The translations under genes were made by a program, and so were the position numbers. DNA of 64,000 nucleotides from Progne subis subis (lineage: Eukaryota > Chordata > Aves > Passeriformes > Hirundinidae), in the NCBI GenBank assembly GCA_022316685.1, contig JAKJHU010000005.1:18516707-18580706 (forward strand), read 5' to 3'. The notes beneath the pieces were generated by a model that had not been told where the DNA came from, did not search any database, and was given only the letters and a program-made list of their open reading frames with translations. Shown here piece by piece: positions 26,201 to 33,360 of the stretch. Each line of letters opens with the position of its first letter. The stretch's first letter is position 1.

Positions 26201-29200
26201 CCTCTTTAGCTCACCTCTATGAATTGCTTACTTATGCTGCCTAAAGAGTTACGGCCTCTTGTGCCACCAGTCTATGTGCAACTAACCAGCAATCCCTGTT
26301 TTACTTACGACTGCTTTTTATCTTCCATCGAATACTGAACTATTCACAACTGCTAGTGTATCTTGAGTGTATGCTTAACTCTCATTTATCTTGAATGATA
26401 ACTGTGGGGAAAATTAATTACTGTGTACACAAAGATCTTTCATGGTCTTTCTCTTTGTTTTCTTTTCTTTTAGTCATATTTTCATTTTTCAGAGGGTAAA
26501 GATTAGTTTTCATGTGGGTAGTATTTTACTCAATTTTTTTTTTTTTTCTTATATTCCCAATTACAAAAAACATTTTCAACTCTTCTTGGAAACTACAGGA
26601 AGCTAAGGTGTGGGCACACTGGCAAATATTACACGACAGCATGCTTTTTTCTTGTATTTTGAGACTTCCTCTTTTTTCTTCTTCTTTTTTTCTTTTTTTT
26701 TTTTTCTATTTCTTCCTTTTCTATGATGCTTTGATTTTCTACTCCTCAACTTCTCTTTGTCTCACATGCCCTTTTGCTCATAAGCCTTGCTCTTAAAAAA
26801 TCTCTCTTCTCTATTCTTACTTTTCTAAAATCCACATTCCTACTTGTCATCTTCAGCTTCAAGAAACTAGATAGACTATTTATTCTTCCTGTTATTGAGG
26901 CCTTTCTTGTGACAGTCTAATTCTATTCAAAGCTCTCCCTGTGTCACATTTAGCACGTGGAAGGCTCAGAGACTGGCAGCAAGGCTGTCATGATTATCGT
27001 AGTCTGGCACAAAGGGAAGACTTCAAGGACAGCAGTCATGTTTTTGCACCTGTGTTACTTGTTGTTCATTTTTAATGGGGTCAGTTCATGTATAGGAGCC
27101 AAATGTATCTCCCTCTCTTTCTGGAACTCTAAGAATTTAATAGTGATGTTTTAAATTTATTTGTGGTGTTAAGCAACCTTGGCATATAGAATCTATGGAA
27201 TTTGTTGATCTAGAATTCAGGATAGGTTACATTTGTGATCGAAAAACTGTGATGTTGTCTTCAATGTAGTTCCCTTTTATACCTTTTCTGATGTCTTCCT
27301 TGAGCTGAAGTGGTAGAATTACATGGAGGACCCACCATGCAATGTACACACGTTAGAATATCTCTATAATATAAACACCTAGGTTTCATGTTAGTTTTAT
27401 ATTTTGGTTTTCTAAACAAAGATGTAAAGGTGCCATTTTGACCTAAAGCTCTTTGATTTCCCTTAGCCACAAGAGGGCTATCTGATGGTGCAGCAATTCC
27501 AGTATTTGGGATGGGCTTCTCACAGAGATGTACCAGCTTCCAAGAGATCTTTCTTGAAGTTAATTCTCCAGGTTGAAAAATGGCAAGAGGAATGTGAAGA
27601 AGGGGAGGGCCGGACCATCATCCATTGCTTGTGAGTAACTTGGAGAAATTAAATTGCTGTGCTTCAGATAAATTCTTATAAATTAATTATTTGTTTTAAT
27701 TTAAGCAGTATTCTTATGAATACTTTCTTTTGCACCTGGGCCTGTTACTTTTCTAACAAAAAAAAAAAAAAAAAAAAAAAAAAAAGAAGTACCACTGCCT
27801 ACCACTGTAGGTTGGCTTTTGTTCAGCTTTTGGATTTTTCTGTGTCAGGTCAAGGAACGAGTATTTTGAGTGTGATAGTGGAGTGATATTGTGTATACTG
27901 TCATCTTCTGTACATAATAGAATGTTTTTCAGGTGCAAGACATGTAGAGATCTATTTCTTCTGTCTGGTTTCAGTAAGGAAGTCTTCTATACTGAGTGCC
28001 AAATACGGGGGGTTTGTGTCTTTTGCAAAGAGCGTGCTACATTTTTTCCCAAAAGGAAGGCCTATTTTGAGGGATTTAAACTGAAAACTATGGATATATA
28101 AAATCTGAAAAAAAATCATTACAGTACATGATACTAAAATTATTGTTGGCAAATGACCGCTGGCTGCTTACCTGATGCTTAAATGGGAGGTGGTTTAGGA
28201 GTTTTGGAAAGATGGCATCTTCTTCCCCCTCAGCAGAGAGTAATCAATCTGTCTCCTACCTTATCTAAATCTAAAGTTTAAAACTTAGAAATTGAATTAT
28301 GCATTTCTCCTTACTCTAAAAAAAAGACCTTTGTTTAAATGTTCAGAATTAACTAGTGACCTGTTTCTGCCTACACCACTTCAAAATTAATAAGAAAAAA
28401 TATCTACCTTAATTTCTTTGAAATTAAGATTAAGATAGTTCAGCCGTGTCCCCAAAGGTCAACAAGTTATTAAATCAGTGATGCCTTAGCCTATATGGTT
28501 GAATAATCCTCATATTTTATTAATTTAAGTGAGTGTCTTTCCAGAAGTAAGTGGAAAATGTACTTGGCATTGAACTTGTTTTTATTATTTCTAATGTCCT
28601 ACTTGCCGTTGAACTTGGGGTTTTGGTGTGGTGTTGTTGTTGTTTTGTTTTGTTGGGTTTTTGTTTTGTTTTTGTTGTTGTTGTTGTTGTTGTTGTTTTG
28701 TTGGGGTTTTTTGTTGTTTTGTTTTGGTTTTGTTTTTTTGTTTTTGTTTTTTTTCTTTTTCTCTAATGCCTATGTAATTTAGACTTATAGCATGGTTGGG
28801 CAGCATGATGGGCTGTAAGGGCAAAATTCAAAAGCAGTAATTGAGAGAAAGGTCAGAAAAAGGAAAGAGTCTGCTAAAGTCTGATCTCCCTCTGAGACTC
28901 AGGAATCACTTGTGCTTACAGAGTAAAAGAACAAAAGTGTGTTTTGGATGCTGTCTTTAGGCCACAGTGGCATTTAACTCGCTCTTTTCCTTGCACGCAG
29001 AAACGGCGGTGGCCGGAGCGGGATGTTCTGTGCCATCGGCATTGTGGTTGAGATGGTAAAAAGGCAGAATGTGGTGGACGTTTTCCATGCTGTGAAGACC
29101 TTGCGGAACAGTAAGCCCAACATGGTAGAAACCCCGGTAAGCACCAGCCCTGCAGGGTTGCTGCAAACAGCCAGGGAGCCAGAGGCTGCCTCCTTGTGTT

Positions 29201-31532
29201 AGCTGCATTTTCAGTCCTGTGCCCGCAAAACAGTGCAAACCTACCATGGGCCAGAAGAAGAATGAACAGATATTGAGTGCAAACACAAGTCAGCATCATA
29301 AGAGCACAGGCTTAGCATTTTATACTACCTTTCTTGTAGTGGTTGCATGCTTTCCACAGAAAGCATTCTTAGTTAACAGAATGTGCTTTAGTCTCCCAAA
29401 ATAACCTGGTCTGCTTGAAAGGAAGTTGCAGCAGGCTGCACTCACACAAGCCGTCTTGAAATTTTACAGAGCAAGGCTCTTTCTCCTTGGAAGGAATAAG
29501 CTGTGGAGTACAGATTCCTAGCTGGATCTGTGAATATTTTGCTCCTTAGTAAAAACTGCTGCTTTGAAAGTTGTGTTGAATAATGACAATCTTTGTTACT
29601 CAGATTTGTAGTAGTCAAAATGATACCTCAGGACTTGAAAATCAAACATTTGCATCTAGTATATTGTAAATTAATATATAAAATCATTTAGGTTGGAAGA
29701 GACCCTTAAGATCAATGAATTCAACAGTTAAATAATAAACAATATAAACAATAAATTAATATAAACAACATGAGCCTGAATTAGCAAAACTTTAGCAAGA
29801 CTAAATATCTGTATGTACATTGCCAGAACTCAAAATAACCTTGAATCTTCTGATTAATCTTTATGCACACAATATGAGTGCCTATCCATTTGAATGTTTG
29901 CCTCTGTCACAAAAAAATCAACATTAAGGACTGGAATTTTTTCCTTAAAAAAATTCTCCCACATGGATGTTTTTCCTTTTTGTAGGTGAATGAAAGCAGG
30001 TTATATAGTGTTTGGGAGTTCCTGCCATTTGAGTCTCACACTGCCAGCTGCCAGTGTCACTTTTCAGCCAGATGGCTGCCTACAGCATAAAAATCAGGGA
30101 TGCCAATTGAAATTAAAAACATGTTTTAGTTTACGCATAGTGGAAATTGCTTCTGACCCTGTGAACTTGCACATTGTGCGAAATGGCTGTAGCTGCCTCT
30201 TCCCATATTCCCCTTTTTTCACGTGTCAGTGTTTGCTTAATATCAAAGAACTTCTGTGGCATGATTTTCTTAATCACAGTGCATCACTTCCATCCCTTGT
30301 CACCACATAAATTAAGAAGATGGTTCATATGTTAACACATTGAACATCCTTTGGCAGCAGTGACACTGGGCTAGGTGCTGCTGCTTTTGCTGCAAACACT
30401 TCGCATTCTCCTGTGTCGTAGACACCTGAGACACAACATTTGCTGCCTGCATTTTAGTTCACTGCTGTCAAGAAAACAGGTCAGATCACATGGAAAATTG
30501 TGTCTCTGTAAAGGGAGACCAAGGTAGATTGTGTTTGTTTCTGATAAATGCTCTGCAAAATTATCATTTTGAAATAGTCCTGAATTCCACTGTAGCTTTA
30601 CACTGAAGTTGGTACATTTTTTCAGTTATGTACTTGTGTCGTGTGGGTTTTTATTCAGAACTCTTGAACAGCAGAAGCTGTTGAGTGGTTAGTTAGAAAA
30701 CAAACGGGGAAAACCACTGTATAGCAGGTCATGTGCTCCTACATTCAGCAACAGGATCAGATAACAACGAGCAGTGAAATAAAGCCTTTAAGATATCCCC
30801 ACAACTTCCTGTTAATGCATCACACTGTCTTCCTCCTGTGCAAACAAAAATAAATCACAAGGGCAGATTTCATTTTTCAAGTCGTGAGAACAATGGGCAT
30901 CAAATTAATTTCCTTGGTTTTATTTCTTCTTCCCCTTCCCCTCTCCTCTCTCCTTCCTCCTCCCTGTCTCCCAATATCAGCTCTCAACAGCAGCATTGTG
31001 GAGGAGAAATAATTACAATGAGGTTTTGAGCTTTAACTTCCTTTTTAAATGAGCATCTGATCTTTTGGATGCCACATCAATGGGACTGTACCGGGCTCTG
31101 GGCATATAGCTGCTCAGGGTCCTGCACCAGTTTCTGCTCAGTGTCAGCTAACTCAAATAGAAGTGGTTTATCAAAGTCAAGGTGCTTTCACGGCAAGAAT
31201 GCTCTGACTGAGAGGAGAGCTTTTCATGTTTGATAAACCAGTTCAGAAGCTGAAAAAATCAGAGATGCACATCATTACTTTCCATGGTCAGGGTCCTTTT
31301 CCCCTTCATTGGTTAGGGTGAGTTTTTAAATCATAGCTGGAACATACTTGTGTAATGGGGGGTATAGAAAATCTAAGCCTGTCTGGTTTGCTGGTTAGCA
31401 AAGAATGTTCTTGCTTACAGATACTGCTGCTATGATTTTAGATTTTAATGTAACTTCTGTTTCTGTTCCCCCTTAAAGGAGCAATATCGTTTCTGCTATG
31501 ATGTTGCACTGGAGTACCTGGAATCCTCTTAG
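3329..31532 (+). CDS. PTPRK: PTPRK, 3' half of the gene: complete cytoplasmic region of receptor tyrosine phosphatase kappa (multi-exon)
   Basis: Joining 16 constitutive exons gives 1,990 nt, that is one base finishing a serine codon, 662 further residues and a TAG stop. Frame is kept at every junction. The order is juxtamembrane segment (KKRKDAMG...), wedge helix ([11 protein letters not shown]), D1 with GWPDHG and CSAGAGRTG, then D2 with CLNGGGRSG and the C-terminal ALEYLESS. The paralog choice rests on stretches I know from PTPRK and not PTPRM, such as [12 protein letters not shown] in the D1-D2 linker and [11 protein letters not shown] in D2. Family knowledge: this is a type IIb (MAM, Ig, fibronectin III) receptor phosphatase that binds homophilically and dephosphorylates junction proteins such as catenins; D1 is the active domain and D2 recruits substrates. 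The transmembrane and ectodomain exons are outside the window. Optional exons at 5637, 8187 and 12417 all add multiples of three. Confidence 0.96.
3490..5636 (+). other. PTPRK: PTPRK intron
   Basis: About 2.1 kb of AT-rich intron between the juxtamembrane exon and the optional 36-nt exon. I see no exon or recognisable transposon; the only structured element is the 23-bp palindrome at 4968. Confidence 0.7.
4968..4990. repeat. 23-bp perfect palindrome with 1-nt centre
   Basis: Arms TTTTGTTCCAG and CTGGAACAAAA are exact reverse complements of 11 bp separated by a single A. It lies in an intron. The half-site is GTTCC/GGAAC; no known binding site is claimed. Confidence 0.9.
5637..5672 (+). CDS. 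PTPRK: PTPRK optional 36-nt exon, juxtamembrane insert
   Basis: Bounded by CCTACAG and GTGAGG. Joined to the upstream T and downstream AT it reads [13 protein letters not shown], 12 residues inserted between NFSPR and ENHSATAE. If skipped, the flanking bases make a tyrosine (SPR-Y-ENHS). Both forms stay in frame. I recall the same insert in mammalian PTPRK isoforms, which supports it as real and alternatively used. It lengthens the linker between the membrane and the wedge helix and carries one Thr; use by tissue cannot be seen here. Confidence 0.88.
   Translation, partial: CPMIHLCRQLC
6298..6403. repeat. T/G-rich low-complexity block
   Basis: Runs of T broken by GG, GTT and TTTTG motifs, without a fixed period. 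Similar blocks occur at 28617 and 63271. Confidence 0.85.
8187..8198 (+). CDS. PTPRK: PTPRK candidate 12-nt microexon
   Basis: Twelve bases, TGCCTATTACTG, between an acceptor TTAAAG (with a T-rich tract 10-25 nt upstream) and a perfect donor GTAAGT. Phase is the same as in the neighbouring optional exon (one base in from the left, one out to the right), so it can follow either exon 3329 or exon 5637. After 5637 it gives ...AVL-VPIT-DENHS; after 3329 it gives SPR-LPIT-DENHS. Phase compatibility plus the donor make chance less likely, but twelve bases are too few for proof by sequence alone. Confidence 0.55.
9341..9525 (+). CDS. PTPRK: PTPRK exon: distal juxtamembrane and wedge of D1
   Basis: 185 nt: two bases completing a split codon and 61 codons from [19 protein letters not shown] to SYGFKEEYE, between acceptor AATACAG and donor GTGAGA. 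It holds the [20 protein letters not shown] segment and the wedge helix-turn-helix ([20 protein letters not shown]) that precedes D1 in type II receptor phosphatases. The split first codon becomes Y or D depending on which optional exon precedes it. Confidence 0.95.
9526..11258 (+). other. PTPRK: PTPRK intron
   Basis: About 1.7 kb of unique AT-rich sequence; no exon, transposon or long repeat recognised. Confidence 0.7.
11259..11346 (+). CDS. PTPRK: PTPRK exon: start of D1 phosphatase domain
   Basis: 88 nt, 29 codons plus one base. It reads [20 protein letters not shown] and then KNRYGNIIA, the classical KNRY motif of the PTP fold. Acceptor TTATAG, donor GTGAGT. The last base T joins AT of the next exon to form the tyrosine of NIIAYDHSRV. 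Confidence 0.95.
11347..12147 (+). other. PTPRK: PTPRK intron
   Basis: 801 nt between the KNRY and pTyr-loop exons. A short TTG-rich patch lies near 11488-11515. No exon seen. Confidence 0.7.
12148..12224 (+). CDS. PTPRK: PTPRK exon: D1 phosphotyrosine-recognition loop
   Basis: 77 nt, two bases plus 25 codons, [20 protein letters not shown] followed by ANYID. This carries the [10 protein letters not shown] motif whose tyrosine stacks on the substrate phosphotyrosine in classical PTPs. Acceptor TTTACAG, donor GTGAGT, ending in phase 0, where the optional IWLYRD exon can be inserted. Confidence 0.95.
12417..12434 (+). CDS. PTPRK: PTPRK optional 18-nt microexon (IWLYRD) within D1
   Basis: Eighteen bases between acceptor GGCTGTAG and donor GTAAGT encode exactly IWLYRD in phase 0. 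Spliced in, D1 reads NYID-IWLYRD-GYQRPSH; skipped, NYID-GYQRPSH. I recall an identical hexapeptide in annotated mammalian PTPRK isoforms, which makes this a conserved microexon, though I cannot check it here. The insert sits right after the phosphotyrosine-recognition loop and so could change substrate fit or activity. A second donor-like GTGAGT ends the previous exon only 192 nt upstream. Confidence 0.85.
12435..14835 (+). other. PTPRK: PTPRK intron
   Basis: About 2.4 kb, AT-rich. It contains a short TA repeat (near 12985-12998) and the compound AT/AC microsatellite at 14175. No exon recognised. Confidence 0.7.
14175..14240. repeat. Compound (AT)n(AC)n microsatellite
   Basis: A TA run passes directly into an AC run, then a second ATATAT patch and a TGTGTG patch. 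The AC and TG parts could pair as a hairpin. It is likely length-polymorphic. Confidence 0.93.
14836..14872 (+). CDS. PTPRK: PTPRK exon: short D1 exon [12 protein letters not shown]
   Basis: 37 nt, twelve codons plus one base, between acceptor TTTTAG and donor GTAAGG. It encodes [12 protein letters not shown], the stretch after the phosphotyrosine loop. The last G joins GT of the next exon to form the glycine of TQGPVHET. Confidence 0.94.
14873..16660 (+). other. PTPRK: PTPRK intron with a CR1 remnant
   Basis: About 1.8 kb. It holds an A-run near 15401 and a short + strand CR1 3' end at about 15870-15957. No exon seen. Confidence 0.7.
15870..15957 (+). mobile_element. CR1 LINE 3'-terminal fragment
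   Basis: The motifs GGCAGTGCTAGGTTTACAG, TTGGACTTGATAATGTTAAA, GGTCTTTTCCA and the terminal GTGATTCTATG follow the order of the CR1 3' terminus in sense orientation. Heavily truncated; the left boundary is unclear. Confidence 0.85.
16661..16758 (+). CDS. PTPRK: PTPRK exon: D1 core (DFWRMIW)
   Basis: 98 nt, two bases plus 32 codons, [20 protein letters not shown] then [17 protein letters not shown] and the hydrophobic strand VVMVTNL belong to the PTP core. Acceptor TTCTTACAG, donor GTAAGT, phase 0 on exit. Confidence 0.95.
16759..17464 (+). other. PTPRK: PTPRK intron
   Basis: 706 nt with a T-run near 16770; nothing else recognised. Confidence 0.7.
17465..17581 (+). CDS. PTPRK: PTPRK exon: D1 core (KCYKYWPD)
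   Basis: 117 nt, 39 codons in phase 0, [20 protein letters not shown] then [19 protein letters not shown]. The KCYKYWP motif is the family KCxxYWP. Acceptor ATTTAG, donor GTGAGC. Near its end it has TLGRRG where I remember TLERRG in mammalian PTPRK, a single-base GAA to GGA difference. Confidence 0.95.
17582..18311 (+). other. PTPRK: PTPRK intron
   Basis: 730 nt of AT-rich intron ending in a TTTTTTTTCCTTTTACAG acceptor; nothing else seen. Confidence 0.7.
18312..18466 (+). CDS. PTPRK: PTPRK exon: D1 WPD loop and catalytic cysteine
   Basis: 155 nt, 51 codons plus two bases. It starts [14 protein letters not shown] and contains [10 protein letters not shown]; the general-acid aspartate is codon GAT at 18366-18368. 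It ends PIVVHC with the nucleophilic cysteine codon TGC at 18462-18464, followed by AG of the serine codon. The donor CAGGTGTGT therefore splits the active-site signature one base-pair step after the cysteine codon. All residues needed for D1 catalysis in this exon are intact. Confidence 0.96.
18467..19585 (+). other. PTPRK: PTPRK intron interrupting the D1 active-site signature
   Basis: About 1.1 kb between HC-AG and T-AGAGRTG. A short duplicated AAATAAAGTC patch lies near 18955-18970. No transposon seen. Confidence 0.7.
19586..19721 (+). CDS. PTPRK: PTPRK exon: D1 signature loop AGAGRTG
   Basis: 136 nt, one base plus 45 codons, [20 protein letters not shown], then [20 protein letters not shown] and MVQTE. 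With the previous exon it forms [10 protein letters not shown]; the phosphate-binding arginine is CGA at 19599-19601. [12 protein letters not shown] at the junction is the Q-loop region whose glutamine positions water for hydrolysis. Acceptor CTTTTCAG, donor GTACAG. Confidence 0.96.
19722..21545 (+). other. PTPRK: PTPRK intron
   Basis: About 1.8 kb. A 101-codon open frame at 19785-20090 lacks homology to anything I know and is intronic. No transposon recognised. Confidence 0.65.
21546..21695 (+). CDS. PTPRK: PTPRK exon: end of D1 and D1-D2 linker
   Basis: 150 nt, 50 codons, phase 0 at both ends: [20 protein letters not shown], then [20 protein letters not shown] and [22 protein letters not shown] is the last D1 helix. 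The linker [12 protein letters not shown] is one of the best marks separating PTPRK from PTPRM. Acceptor TTGACAG, donor GTATTC (weak at position 5-6). Confidence 0.95.
21696..22262 (+). other. PTPRK: PTPRK intron
   Basis: 567 nt, no recognisable content; ends in a good CCTTTTTCCCTTAG acceptor. Confidence 0.7.
22263..22436 (+). CDS. PTPRK: PTPRK exon: start of D2 domain
   Basis: 174 nt, 58 codons, phase 0 both ends: [67 protein letters not shown] is the D2 counterpart of KNRYGNIIA, and [10 protein letters not shown] of [10 protein letters not shown]. The tyrosine of the D2 loop is in a changed context (INAALMD), as expected for a domain with little or no activity. Donor GTAAGA. Confidence 0.96.
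22437..25043 (+). other. PTPRK: PTPRK intron
   Basis: About 2.6 kb. A 16-bp direct repeat AATGGACCAGCAATAA occurs at 23618-23633 and 23656-23671. A-rich patch near 23690. No exon or transposon recognised. Confidence 0.7.
23618..23671. repeat. Two-copy 16-bp direct repeat, 38-bp period
   Basis: AATGGACCAGCAATAA appears twice with starts 38 bp apart; the bases between copies are purine-rich and only loosely alike. Probably a small local duplication. Confidence 0.8.
25044..25175 (+). CDS. PTPRK: PTPRK exon: D2 core ([10 protein letters not shown])
   Basis: 132 nt, 44 codons, phase 0: [44 protein letters not shown]. It corresponds to two D1 exons ([12 protein letters not shown] and [11 protein letters not shown]...) fused without an intron. 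Acceptor CTTTTACAG, donor GTTAGT. The following intron is only 227 nt. Confidence 0.95.
25403..25528 (+). CDS. PTPRK: PTPRK exon: D2 core (CPQYWPEEG)
   Basis: 126 nt, 42 codons, phase 0: [48 protein letters not shown] is the D2 form of KCYKYWP. It is cysteine-rich (five Cys in 42). Acceptor GGCACAG, donor [18 protein letters not shown] separates it from the PTPRM form. Confidence 0.95.
25529..27466 (+). other. PTPRK: PTPRK intron
   Basis: About 1.9 kb. A polypyrimidine low-complexity tract lies at about 26668-26725 and a shorter T-run near 26525. No exon or transposon seen. Confidence 0.7.
26668..26725. repeat. Polypyrimidine low-complexity tract
   Basis: C/T-only or nearly C/T-only DNA dominated by T with CTT spacers; far from the next acceptor, so not a branch-site tract. 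Confidence 0.8.
27467..27630 (+). CDS. PTPRK: PTPRK exon: D2 WPD-equivalent loop and D2 cysteine
   Basis: 164 nt, 54 codons plus two bases: [54 protein letters not shown], then TT. In the position of D1's GWPDHG it has GWASHRD, so the general acid is displaced or absent, fitting a D2 without catalysis. The D2 cysteine codon is TGC at 27626-27628. The exon stops two bases after that codon, exactly as the D1 exon does. Acceptor TTCCCTTAG, donor GTGAGT. Confidence 0.96.
27758..27785. repeat. A28 homopolymer
   Basis: Uninterrupted A run inside the intron. Confidence 0.95.
28617..28764. repeat. T/G-rich repeat with (TTG)n core
   Basis: TTG triplets (about 28676-28697) flanked by TTTTG and TTTGG runs. 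The strand is almost free of A and C and yields spurious hydrophobic frames. Confidence 0.9.
29001..29136 (+). CDS. PTPRK: PTPRK exon: D2 signature loop NGGGRSG
   Basis: 136 nt, one base plus 45 codons: [45 protein letters not shown]. With the previous exon it forms HCLNGGGRSG; the arginine is CGG at 29014-29016. The length of 136 nt and the phases equal those of the matching D1 exon. Acceptor TGCACGCAG, donor GTAAGC. Confidence 0.96.
29137..31478 (+). other. PTPRK: PTPRK last intron
   Basis: About 2.3 kb. A very short minus-strand CR1 remnant lies at about 29684-29727. The rest is unique sequence with a C/T-rich patch near 30925-30970. No exon seen. Confidence 0.7.
29684..29727 (-). mobile_element. 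CR1 LINE remnant, about 45 bp
   Basis: AATCATTTAGGTTGGAAGAG followed by ACCCTTAAGATCAATGAATT matches the reverse complement of the CR1 3' end; the rest of the element is missing. Confidence 0.7.
31479..31532 (+). CDS. PTPRK: PTPRK terminal coding exon
   Basis: 54 coding nt: [17 protein letters not shown] and TAG at 31530-31532. Acceptor CCCCTTAAAG after a T/C-rich tract. It is the D2 counterpart of [12 protein letters not shown] at the end of D1. The ending ALEYLESS is the PTPRK form. Confidence 0.96.
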   Translation, partial: EQYRFCYDVALEYLESS

Positions 31533-31630
31533 TCGGAAAGGATGTGGCGAAAGTTCACCAAATACCTGAATCTCAATAAGCTGTTTTGACAACAGTTCTT
31601 GATCCTGTGAAGAAAGATTTTAGGGGAAGA

Positions 31631-31650
31631 GGGGGGGGGGGGGGGGGGGG
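31631..31650 (+). repeat. G20 homopolymer in the PTPRK 3' UTR
   Basis: Twenty consecutive G on the sense strand, preceded by GGGGAAGA and followed by TGGGAGGG. It starts 99 nt after the stop codon. A G-run of this length can form G-quadruplexes in RNA. It is also a classical sequencing and assembly trouble spot, so its length is uncertain. Confidence 0.9.
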
Positions 31651-31707
31651 TGGGAGGGATTTTAAATTTTAAATGCAAAGTATTTTTCTTATGAAGTTGT
31701 GTATCTT

Positions 31708-31713
31708 AATAAA
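31708..31713 (+). other. PTPRK: Candidate proximal polyadenylation signal AATAAA
   Basis: AATAAA 176 nt after the stop with a T/G-rich stretch following within 30 nt. Would produce a short 3' UTR. Confidence 0.4.
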
Positions 31714-32733
31714 AGAACTCAATCTGTTTCTATGCTTGTATACAGTATCAACATTTAGTGCCACATAAATACTATTTAATGAAACCAGAGTCAGAAGAGA
31801 TTTGCTCAAATTAGGACCTTCTCGTGTGTGTATATGCAGCCGTCTCTCAGATACAGTAGAGCGACCATCTGTTGCATGTATCAATATTTCCTATATGGTA
31901 TTATTTTTTTTTCTTTTGATACATTGTTAAAGTACAATAACAGTGCAGATTGATAGTAAGGTTCATTCTTTATAAGTTTCAAGTGTTGCATATATATATT
32001 ATATATAGTAAGAGAAAAACTGGCTTATTTTGTTTTAATGTGCAATGATGGCTGGATCACATAAAGATCTTTATAAAGAAACTTAAACATAAGCCAAAGA
32101 CTCAAGTGTAAATATGTCTATATGGAGAAAGCACATGTATTTATTGTTTACTTGCATTCCTTTTTTGATGGCTGAAAAAAAAAAAAAAAGAAGAATCATT
32201 TTTCTTGAAGAAAGCTTTTTTTGCTGAAATCAAGTGTAAACAATTTTTGTAGTTTATTTTTTGTATGTTTTAGTGTAAGTAGAAGACATACTTTTTATGC
32301 ATAGACCAAGAAACATTGGTATAGTGGCTTTGTTGTGTACATGCTTGTGATTCAAATTCATGTAAACAACTTGATTATAGAAGGTCTTTAAATACAGGAC
32401 CAAAATCTAAACATTTTCCTGAAAATGTATAATTTTTCACAGTCACATTAGTTAGGTACTGATAAAAAAAAACTATGTAAGGAAGTGCACACTTCAAAAT
32501 GGCCTTGCCTATGACTTGCACAATATTGGAAGAAAATTTTAAGGTCCATTAAAATTGTACAGGAACCAATTGTTTAAAAACTATTGAAGCACAGATCAAC
32601 AGAACTGTGACACAAATAGATGGGTCTGCCCTTCAGGGTAAAAAAGTATTTGTTTAGAAAATTGTAAATTTAAACTATGTTTAATTTGATGTTTACAAAC
32701 ATGTAAGCTTTGCTTCCAAGAAAGCAAAATTTA

Positions 32734-32739
32734 AATAAA
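32734..32739 (+). other. PTPRK: Candidate main polyadenylation signal AATAAA
   Basis: AATAAA about 1.2 kb after the stop, followed by a GT-rich patch (TTGTGGTG) at a suitable distance. Confidence 0.45.
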
Positions 32740-32940
32740 CCAATGCCAGATTCTGATTATAGTTGTGGTGTACAAAATATTACTTTGCTTTTACTTAGCT
32801 TGCAGCCATTTCTTCACAAAGTTTCCTGTATATTACCAGCTAAAGTCAGTCCAATCTCCTCTAGGTCATTTTTAGAACAGGCAGTAAAATGCTTTTAAAT
32901 ATTCTGTAAAGTAAAAGTAAACTAAATTTTTATTTCAAAA

Positions 32941-32972
32941 TATATATATATATATATATTTTTTTTTTTTTC
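32941..32972. repeat. (TA)10 followed by a T-run
   Basis: Ten TA units and then about twelve T. Probably just beyond, or within, the long form of the PTPRK 3' UTR. Confidence 0.95.
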
Positions 32973-33344
32973 CCCTGCTTTGATACCCTCTCATTTACTG
33001 TCCTTGTTAAGGAGTCATTCTTGTCTGGAAGACCAATATATTTGGATAAGGAAAATCTCAAAAGGAAATTGTATTATTTTTCACCCCAGTGTGTCAGGGA
33101 GTATGTCATAACACCCCATGGCATCTGTAGGTCCTAAATTTCTTCCTTCAGATACATGGAATTATCCATTCAACACTATAAACAGCAGAGAAATGTTTAG
33201 AGAAACACTGCTTCTCATATTTTTTTTCAGTGCCTCCATCTGTACCTGCATTGCTCCACCTCTTTCAGATCTAAACCACTTTTTTTTTTTTTCTTTTTTT
33301 TGTGTGTGTCACCCACTGTTAATTCCTAGTTATGAAGCAAGGTA

Positions 33345-33350
33345 AATAAA
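33345..33350 (+). other. PTPRK: Candidate distal polyadenylation signal AATAAA
   Basis: AATAAA within GTAAATAAATAAGG, about 1.8 kb after the stop. Weaker candidate because the intervening TA/T-rich repeats look intergenic. Confidence 0.3.
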
Positions 33351-33360
33351 TAAGGTTTGA

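Larger units (their letters stand above)
27631..29000 (+). other. PTPRK: PTPRK intron interrupting the D2 signature
   Basis: About 1.4 kb. It holds an A28 run (27758-27785) and a T/G-rich block (28617-28764). No exon seen. Confidence 0.7.
31533..32760 (+). other. PTPRK: PTPRK 3' UTR (probable extent)
   Basis: AT-rich sequence after the stop with a G20 run, ATTTATTG-type elements (near 32138) and candidate polyadenylation signals AATAAA at 31708 and 32734. I place the likely end about 20 nt after the second. A further AATAAA at 33345 would give a longer form that includes the TA repeat at 32941. The true end cannot be fixed from sequence alone. Confidence 0.55.

Noticed and set aside
3329..31532. 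Assignment to PTPRM, PTPRT or PTPRU instead of PTPRK
   Set aside because: The juxtamembrane segment, the [12 protein letters not shown] linker, [11 protein letters not shown] and the C-terminus ALEYLESS fit PTPRK; the neighbouring THEMIS exon agrees with that locus.
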